Source of the DNA: Owenia fusiformis
Lineage: Eukaryota > Annelida > Polychaeta > Sabellida > Oweniidae
DNA: 64,000 nucleotides
Assembly: GCA_903813345.2 (NCBI GenBank)
Contig: CAIIXF020000001.1
Coordinates: 57,398,270 to 57,462,269, forward strand
Direction: 5' to 3'
This document shows positions 57,551 to 64,000 of the stretch, piece after piece. The translations under genes and the position numbers were made by a program. How positions within the stretch are numbered: the first letter of the stretch is position 1; each line of letters opens with the position of its first letter. Below the pieces are notes generated by a model. That model had not been told where the DNA came from, made no database searches, and saw only the letters and a program-made list of their open reading frames with translations.

Positions 57551-58680
57551 CAAAATGTCACCACCTAGTTGCTCACAATATTATGAGTTCAAACTTAAGT
57601 CAGATTTGAATTTCTGAGAACTTGTAAAGTCAACTTTGAACTTCTGAAAAGATGTAGATGATTTTGAAAAAAAAATGTGGTCAATTTGAAGCAAGTTGAA
57701 AACAGACCTTTTTTGACCTTGAGAAGGTCATTAAAGGTCAAATGTCAAATCTAAAGTCAGATTTGAATTTCTGAGAACATGTAGATGATTTTGAAAAAAA
57801 AATTAGTCAATTTGAAGCAAGTTGAAAAAAGACCTTTTTGACCTTTTTTGACCTTGAGAAGGTCATTGAAGGTCAAATGTCAAATCTAAAGTCAAATCTA
57901 AAGTCATATTTGAATTTCTGAGAACATGTAGATGATTTTGAAAAAATTTTTTAGTCAATTTGAAGCAAGTTGAAAACAGACCTTTTTGACCTTTTTTGAC
58001 CTTGAGAAGGTCATTAAAGGTCAAATGTTAAATCTAAAGTCAGATTTGAATTTCTGAGAACATGTAGATGATTTTGAAAAAAAAAATTAGGCAATTTGAA
58101 GCAAGTTGGAAAAAGACCTTTTTGACCTTTTTTGACCTTGAGAAGGTCATTGAAGGTCAAATGTCAAATCTAAAGTCATATTTGAATTTCTGAGAACATG
58201 TAGATGATTTTGAAAAAAAATTAAGTCAATTTGAAGCAAGATGAAAAAATACCTTTTTGACCTTTTTTGACATTGAGAAGGTCATTGAAGGTCAAATGTT
58301 AATTCTAAAGTCAGATTTGAAGGTCAAATGTCAAATCTAAAGTCAGATTTGAATTTCTGAGAACATGTAGATGATTTTGAAAAAAAATTTAGTCAATGTG
58401 AAGCAAGTTGAAAAAAGACCTTTTTGACCTTGAGAAGGTCATTGAAGGTCAAATGTCAAATCTAAAGTCAGATTTGAACTTCTGAGAACATGTAGATGAT
58501 TTAGAAAAAAATTGAAGTCAGTCTAAACAGTATTTGTTAAGTTATAGGAAGTTGTAAGAAATTGTTACAGACGCCGGACGCCGGACGCCGGACGCCAACC
58601 GCCGGACGCCAACCACCAACCGCCGTCGCAAAAAAACGGAGACCATAACAATATGTCACCACTTTTGGTGGTGACATAAA
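57528..58680 (+). mobile_element. ACAAGGCATTAAC family, long copy with seven tandem units of about 140 bp
   Basis: The left end ACAAGGCATTAACATGACAA, then ATGTCACCACC, is mirrored at the right by GGTGGTGACATA. The core has about seven units, each with TTTGAATTTCTGAGAACATG, TAGATGATTTTGAAAAA, GACCTTTTTGACC and TTGACCTTGAGAAGGTCATT, then GAAGGTCAAATGTCAAATC. After the core comes a (GACGCCG)n tract (58570-58610) and the terminal hairpin CACCACTTTTGGTGGTG. Short core-less copies occur at 52010 and 53570. It begins about 16 bp after the exon 2 donor of the secreted gene and supplies that frame's next stop codon. Confidence 0.8.
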
Positions 58681-60500
58681 AACCCAAATAAAATAAAAGA
58701 ACAATAGACTAGATGCGAGTAGAAATAATCTTGATTATGTCATTAAATATTCAAAATTCAGTCAAAGTGATGTCATATTTGAAATCTATGTGTAACAGTA
58801 CATCTAGAAATATGGTTTCGAAAAGGACAGGTGTCATTAAGGGCCCTTTTTAGCCCCCAAAGATATCTGATAATAATGCATATCATATTGAAGAAAAATC
58901 ATTTGTGCTTTATAAAAATACAATTTCAGCGAATTTTGACCTTTGATGTTCACACAACAGTCATTTAAAGATCATAATCATTTTTTTACAAAAAATTCTT
59001 TATTTATTGTTGTCTAAGTAAATAGTATATAAATATTAACCAATTTAAATATATTAAAATGTAATATATGAAATACTGAAGAAAAGATACGATTAAAATT
59101 ATTTTCATGGAAAAGCACATAGGGAAATGTTGACAAAATGCAAATGCTATTTTGGTAGGTTCTGGGCTAGCAATGGGTACATTTCAACTGTGACTGTAAT
59201 GGATTACTATTGACTTTTATCAACATCACAGGGCAACATTTAAGCAACTTAAATACAAGGAAAATCAAAGATTTCCTCTCATTTCTAAAATGAGGAACAA
59301 AAGCATGAATTCAAGGAAAATAAATGATGGCCTGTGCCAAAATATATAACATATGAGAAAGTTGTGGCACAGGATATGTATAGGATATCATATGATTTTA
59401 AATGATTTTATCTTTATCTCCGAGTTGATATCAATATCTTGCCAAGTTAGCATAGCGAATTAGCGCAGATATTGATATCAATGAGTTGGATTAACACAAT
59501 ATCACGAATATTCAAGGGATGTTCTATTTTTCCCATAGTTCACCTCTAAAACTAAACAAAGCATATCAAAACAACATCCATTCATTCATTCATTCATCCC
59601 CGTGATGTCATGAAACCACTATGTAACAAAACACATCATATTGGTGGTAGTTTTCAAATCACTGCCAAAAGGTGATATCTGTGAAATATTTTCCGTATTC
59701 CACAGATATCACTTTTTCCATGCATTTGCAAAATATCATAAATATGTTTTCATGTTACCTAACAGAGCGGAACAGAGTTCAACTATGGGATAAAGAATAA
59801 AAAATAGGTACATAATTGAATTACCACTCCAAAAATATTAATAAATATGAGGGTTTAAAGAAAGAATATTGAATATGAGATTCAAAAAGACAAGTGGCCT
59901 CATGTCTCACATTACCCAAACCCCAGATCCTCGATGTCATATATACTTGTATACTGTATATCAATGTTATTTACTAGGAGGATTAAATATGGAGTGTATA
60001 GCAATGGTCAATGCGATATTTCCAGATGGATATTTTTTCCCTAGAAGCGGAACCCAAAACTCAGTCATGACATAGAAGCTAACTTTTGCAATTAATAGAA
60101 ACTTGTTTTTTATTATATTTTTGTGTTCTATATTTGAGATGAAATAATATGAGATTCATTTCTACAAGAGGATGGAACGAATGTGAACTTGTATATTGAA
60201 CTATACTCTGAATAAACAGAACAACATTTTATCCAAGCCAATTAAGAAAACCAAGGCCAACGAGTGTAATTTATGCCCAGTTAAACTAACACAATAACAA
60301 CCTTTTGTCTGGACTCACTTATCATGTAAGAATGAATTGTATTACTGTTTACTGCATTAAATGTCAAGTATACTATCTGTATTTAAAGTGTGAATATCGA
60401 TTGCCGAGTCGTATCCAATGATCCTGGGCCTATCGTAAAATGAAAGCTTTGAATATGTTGTTGCCTTAAAAATGTATCTATTTTCCATGTATGCAACTAG
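58681..60500. other. Intergenic DNA, no supported gene
   Basis: No exon of the secreted gene or of the gene at 60.5 kb could be found here. ATATC-rich inverted phrases (GATATCACTTTTTC with GGTGATATCTGTG, about 59670-59720) form a small hairpin. The open frame at 59869-60075 has no supporting signal. Confidence 0.35.
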
Positions 60501-60515
60501 AATTTGTGCACATAC

Positions 60516-60605
60516 CTTATAACGATCGATAATGGCAAAGGAAAATCCTCTCATTCTGCGTCATATTTTCTCCTTCGACGTCCGCCATTTTTTATTAAAC
60601 CGGAA
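60516..60605 (-). promoter_or_regulatory. Start region of an unidentified minus-strand gene
   Basis: On the minus strand AAAAATGGCGGACGTC matches the YY1 initiator that places an ATG in the first bases of a short leader. ACTTCCGG (ETS-type; CCGGAAGT on the plus strand, 60600-60607) lies just upstream. Two starts overlap. MADVEGENMTQ stops after 23 codons just before the donor, while the internal ATG gives MRGFSFAIIDRYK and stays open to a consensus donor TATAAG|GTATGTG at 60516. The second is the likelier CDS start, with the first acting as an upstream ORF. Later exons were not found. Confidence 0.4.
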
Positions 60606-61543
60606 GTTTGTTCTCTGACGTCCGCGCAATGTTTTTTCACTTTTATTTCAGATTATGCTTCGGATTCAACTTTTAATGCTTTCTAATAATCGTTAAGTGT
60701 TTTCTATAAGAAAGATTTCATAAAAAGACTCACACTATCAGAGATTTTATCGATTCGGGCAGCCAGAAAAATTAGTGTCAATTTTACCCGCTAGGTGTTT
60801 CGACATCGACTTGGAAAGAATTTGAAAAATCTATGAGTGGGACTCCTTGTATGGAATTGTAGATTCTAAACGATTTGCCAGTTCTACTGGTTGATGATCG
60901 CCATATGCATACATTTTTATAAAATAGGAATAAGGAAGAAGATGTTGGACCAAACTTCACCCCGATAGCTCAGAAAAGGTAAAATTTCTCCATTTTTCTC
61001 TCCACAGACCTTAGAGCTGCTTTAATTTCAAATGCCTATCTCACTTATCGAAGGTATACAAGAAATGTTATTTTGAAACAAATTCAGCACAACCAAAACC
61101 ATGTCCACATAATATGACAAATCCAAGATGGCTGCCACAATTTTAGATCCATGCACATGTGAAGAAGTTAGAAATACACATGGTCCACAAGTTCCATCCC
61201 CAATAAAATGGGAAGTTTAAGGTTTTCATACATATCAACTTTATTCCTATATACTTTATATTTGTGGTAAGGCTTGTGATCTAGGTAAACTTAGCATGTT
61301 CATGTACCTCCTATCCTCTGAAGCTAAAACCAGAAATAGTGACTTCAATTGAGAAAAATGTATCTTATGGGCTCCTTATACATTTTGAGTGGCTGTCCGG
61401 CTTAAGTTAGATACTACTGATAGTCTGAGATTGAAAATTATGTCAAGTTTAGTCCTCAGCCTCTCATAACGGATAACTTCGAGGTAATTGTGTTGTTACT
61501 GCAAAAACCTCTATTTCTTCATCACAAATCTACCATCTTTTGC
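60606..61543. other. Intergenic DNA, no supported gene
   Basis: A noncoding exon could end at CTCAGAAAAG|GTAAAA (60978) on the plus strand. A phrase AATCCAAGATGGCTGCCA near 61122 echoes the units at 47110-48735. Nothing else was recognised. Confidence 0.35.
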
Positions 61544-62069
61544 AGAGCTGTCAAGTGTCCCGCGAATGGCGGGATTATCCCGCAAATTTGATCAAAATTA
61601 GGCTAATTCGCGTTTCCCGCAATGTCCCGCGAAGTCCCGCAAATGTGGTTTTGACCTCCGCGAATTTCCGAAATTGTTGCAATCCCCTATATTGTGATTA
61701 TCTTATCTCAAGTTTTTGCACTTTTGAGGAGTAAAGTTTACCTAATTTTAAGTACCTAGCATGCTGTTGTTTGGTATCAAAATAAAGAGAGAGGCTTCAA
61801 CTTTCATTTTAATTACGAAAATAGGGATGTAGGTCAAAAATAGTTCTAACTATCCGTGTGGCCTTCATCTCAGAACTGAGCAAATGTTAGCAAACGCGAG
61901 TTACAATAAATGGACGCTGATATCTAGAAAGGGTTTGTAGAAAAACCGGGTACCGGGTAGTAAATCCTCCATGCTGGGTTCAAACTTGGTACCCGGTCAA
62001 AAAACGGGTACCCAAAAAACGAAAAATACGAATATATAACATAATTAGATTATGAGAAAACGTGTAAGA

Positions 62070-62245
62070 TTTGTTTTGAATTCACAAAAATGTATGTATC
62101 CTTCAAAATTGAGCTAGAAGCTTCAAATAAAAAGCATATTTAAGGCTCTTTTCTTCTTCTATCGTCATGGCCATATTTTCACTGGTTATGGGGGGGGTGC
62201 GATCGCACCATCGCACCATCTCCTGGCTACGCCTATGACATTGTA
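62070..62245. mobile_element. MITE of the CAGGGACGTAGCCAG family, copy 3, in the left arm of the fold-back
   Basis: TTCAAAATTGAGCTAGAAGC, then TTCAAATAAAAAGCATAT and a GGGGGGGTGCGATCGCACC tract, ends CTGGCTACGCCTATGACA. It matches the right two thirds of the family consensus. Its outer third is replaced by the GGTACCC sequence of the fold-back arm. Confidence 0.75.
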
Positions 62246-62464
62246 AGGCATAACAATTTACAATTCAGTGGACATTTTGTCGAAAATTGGGATAACTTAA
62301 ATTATGATTAATAATCAAAATCATGTAAATTAACACACGTCACCTCCCTGCTAAAGCAACAATAGCTATTTACAGATTTAAATCATAATCAAAACAATCA
62401 CGTACCAACAAACGAACTATTGAAAATAGAGTAAGATTGATTTGTCTTGTTTTTCAAATCGTCT

Positions 62465-62640
62465 TACAATGTCATTGGCGTAGCCAGGAGGGATCGCACC
62501 CCGCCCTTCATTACCAATGGAAATATGACCATGATGATAGAGGATGAAAAGAGCCTTAAAATGCTTTTTCTTTGAAGCTTCTAGCTCAATTTTGAAGGAA
62601 GTTACATACATTTTTGTAAATTCAAAACAAATCTTACACG
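62465..62640. mobile_element. MITE of the CAGGGACGTAGCCAG family, copy 4, in the right arm of the fold-back
   Basis: TGTCATTGGCGTAGCCAGGA, then TTTGAAGCTTCTAGCTCAAT, is the inverted counterpart of copy 3. The shared 9-base GACATTGTAAG/CTTACAATGTC just inside both copies shows that the arms were duplicated together with the MITE piece. Confidence 0.75.
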
Positions 62641-63692
62641 TTTTCTAATGATCTAATTATGTTGTATATTCGTATATTTCGTTTTTTGGGTACCCGGTTT
62701 TTTCGACCGGGTACCAAGTTTGAACCCAACATGGAGGATTTACTACCCGGTACCCGTTTTTTTCTACAAACCCTATCTAGAAAAGTAACCCCATTCCCTA
62801 TAATTTGATGTAGATTAATCGAACCCCTATATCATGGGCTTTCAATTGAAAGAAAATGCCTACAGTATATGAATAGGTACATTTTAATATATAACATTAT
62901 GGGGGTAAGCGTTTCATAGTTGTTCACGACGCCAGAAATGCAAAGTATTGTTCCAAATTTTTGAATTTCGTGTTAGATTACAGTACTCACACCTGAAGCA
63001 TGGTTTTTGCTTTTGAAAAATTACAATATAATGTCCTATACGTATTTTGTGAAATTGTGTTGACGTTTATTTAAGTTACAATACAACGGTGCATTGTATT
63101 TGATTAATCAGTATTTGGAAGTTTGATTTAAGTACTTTTACACGCTTTTACATTAGTCCCAATCACGCAAATCCTTGAATGTCCCGGGACATCCTGCAAA
63201 TTTAGGTGAATGTCCCGCAAAATCCCGCAAATTTAGGGCACTTTGTCTAAAAAATCTGTCCCTCTATCAAGTTTTTGGCGTTAAACCTGTTAACTATCCC
63301 GCAATTAGCGTGTTTGTCCCTCGAATGGTCCCGCGAAATCCCGCGAATTTGAGAAAAAAGTTGGCCTATTAGCGCAATCACGCAAATCCCTTAAATGTCC
63401 CACAAAGTCCCGCGAATTTAGTAGATGTCCCGCAAAATCCCGCGAATTTTGGGCACTGGGTCTAAAAAATCTGTCCCGCGAGAAAATCTTTAGGGGTTGA
63501 CAGTACTGCTTTTGCATCTGTCAAAACCCTTCATTACATGTTAATTTTCAGACTTTTGCTTGTGCCATCATTAAATATATATATTCAACTTGTTATTCAG
63601 AATATTTTAAGAACTTTTCATGAATTTTTTTATTTTTACACTTTTGAAAAAATGACTAAGTCAGAGAATGGCCTCTTAATGGCATGTCCCCT

Positions 63693-63760
63693 TTCGAACT
63701 TTCTAATATACCCGCCACGCTATCTGACCCAAATAAGCCACCTGGTTGTGGAACTGTAAC
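63693..63760. repeat. Dispersed repeat shared with 33.6 kb (reverse orientation)
   Basis: Reading the complement, ACCAGGTGGCTTATTTGGGT, then CAGATAGCGTGGCGGGTATA, matches 33592-33650. The open frame across it is not supported by other evidence. Confidence 0.5.
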
Positions 63761-64000
63761 TACTCACTCCCATCTGCGTTATTGGTATTCCTGTTGACAC
63801 TATAAAATATGTTTTTAAAAGAAGAAAGTGCCTAGATAACATATAACAATAAATACTATCTATTGGTTCAATAAAATAGGTAAAATATACTGTAACTTTC
63901 TTAATGTTACACCAATCTTGAAAGAATTTGGAGGGGTTTTAACCCAAACCTTTTTGCCTTTATTCCATGAATATCAAGCTTTTTGCATTTAATTGGTCAG
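63761..64000. other. AT-rich right edge
   Basis: Nothing recognised. Confidence 0.35.

Larger units (their letters stand above)
61931..62773. mobile_element. Mutator-like fold-back nested in the hAT-like element
   Basis: The arms are about 310-320 bp each. GGGTTTGTAGAAAAACCGGG opens the left arm and the right arm ends in CTACAAACCC. Both contain TACCGGGTAGTAAATCCTCC and CAAACTTGGTACCCGGTC in mirrored order. Identical 10-mers TATCTAGAAA flank the element (61921-61930 and 62774-62783). Long TIRs with a 9-10 bp duplication fit Mutator-like elements. Each arm's inner part is a piece of the CGTAGCCAGG MITE family. The loop (about 62250-62460) is AT-rich and noncoding. Confidence 0.85.
61544..63507. 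mobile_element. hAT-like element, 1.96 kb including a nested insertion
   Basis: It starts AGAGCTGTCAAGTGTCCCGC and ends GGGGTTGACAGTACT. The outer TIR is AG(A/T)(G/A)CTGTCAA, and the flanks TCTTTTGC and GCTTTTGC differ at one of eight bases, which fits a slightly aged 8-bp hAT duplication. Both arms are built of many (T)CCCGC(G/A)AA(A/T)-type units (61556-61680 and 63170-63485), the right side as two tandem blocks each ending GGGCACT(G/T)(G/T)GTCTAAAA and AATCTGTCCC. No transposase was seen. The outer element without its guest is about 1.1 kb. Confidence 0.7.

Noticed and set aside
59869-60075. 68-codon plus-strand frame
   Set aside because: Composition and context are like the surrounding noncoding DNA, with no homologous motif or splice site of note.
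63538-63759. 73-codon frame near the right edge
   Set aside because: It overlaps a dispersed repeat and has no domain or splice context.

Overview
The window looks like nuclear DNA of an invertebrate animal, most likely a marine one and possibly a lophotrochozoan such as a mollusc. The reasons are spliced genes with GT-AG introns, very AT-rich intergenic sequence, an intact non-LTR retrotransposon reading frame, many short terminal-inverted-repeat (TIR) elements whose ends read CGTAGCCAGG or GGGGCGGATCC, and two large satellite arrays. The species is an inference; nothing here fixes it. No prokaryotic, CRISPR, rRNA or tRNA feature was seen.

Layout. 1-2.2 kb: the 3' part of an intact Jockey/CR1-type LINE, lying in an intron of a minus-strand unconventional myosin gene whose first two coding exons are at 4.9-3.1 kb. 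2.2-15.3 kb: gene-poor DNA full of DNA-transposon derivatives (mariner with 189-bp TIRs, a hAT MITE with a perfect 8-bp duplication, long fold-backs) and degenerate tandem repeats. 15.3-23.6 kb: mostly unannotatable, with four exon-like islands. 23.6-26.3 kb: a roughly 34-bp satellite. 26.9-35 kb: more TIR elements and fold-backs, and a candidate NRF1-type promoter. 35.2-36.1 kb: an intact single-exon 293-aa gene. 38.3-42.8 kb: a minus-strand five-exon gene for a 508-aa low-complexity protein with two QSKLTF/QTRLSF motifs at its C-terminus; its first intron is filled by a 39-bp satellite and its promoter has CACGTG and TGACGTCA boxes. 43.9-45.9 kb: a plus-strand six-exon gene for a 319-aa secreted protein with a six-cysteine tail. 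46.8-55.0 kb: a minus-strand eight-exon gene resembling the XPF-like/HhH part of the meiotic crossover protein SHOC1. 56.7-57.5 kb: a plus-strand secreted cysteine-rich, Thr-Pro-repeat gene. 57.5-58.7 kb: a tandem-repeat element. About 60.5 kb: a candidate promoter and first exon. 61.5-63.5 kb: a nested transposon, a Mutator-like fold-back with a 10-bp duplication inside a hAT-like element with an 8-bp duplication.

The multi-exon genes were assembled by eye from splice signals and reading phase, and every join reported for them keeps phase. The genes do not form an obvious pathway. The most useful results are the unrecognised secreted protein, the SHOC1-like gene, the nested element, and three repeat families that share one architecture: tandem core, GACGGACGG- or GACGCCGGACGCC-type microsatellite, terminal hairpin.
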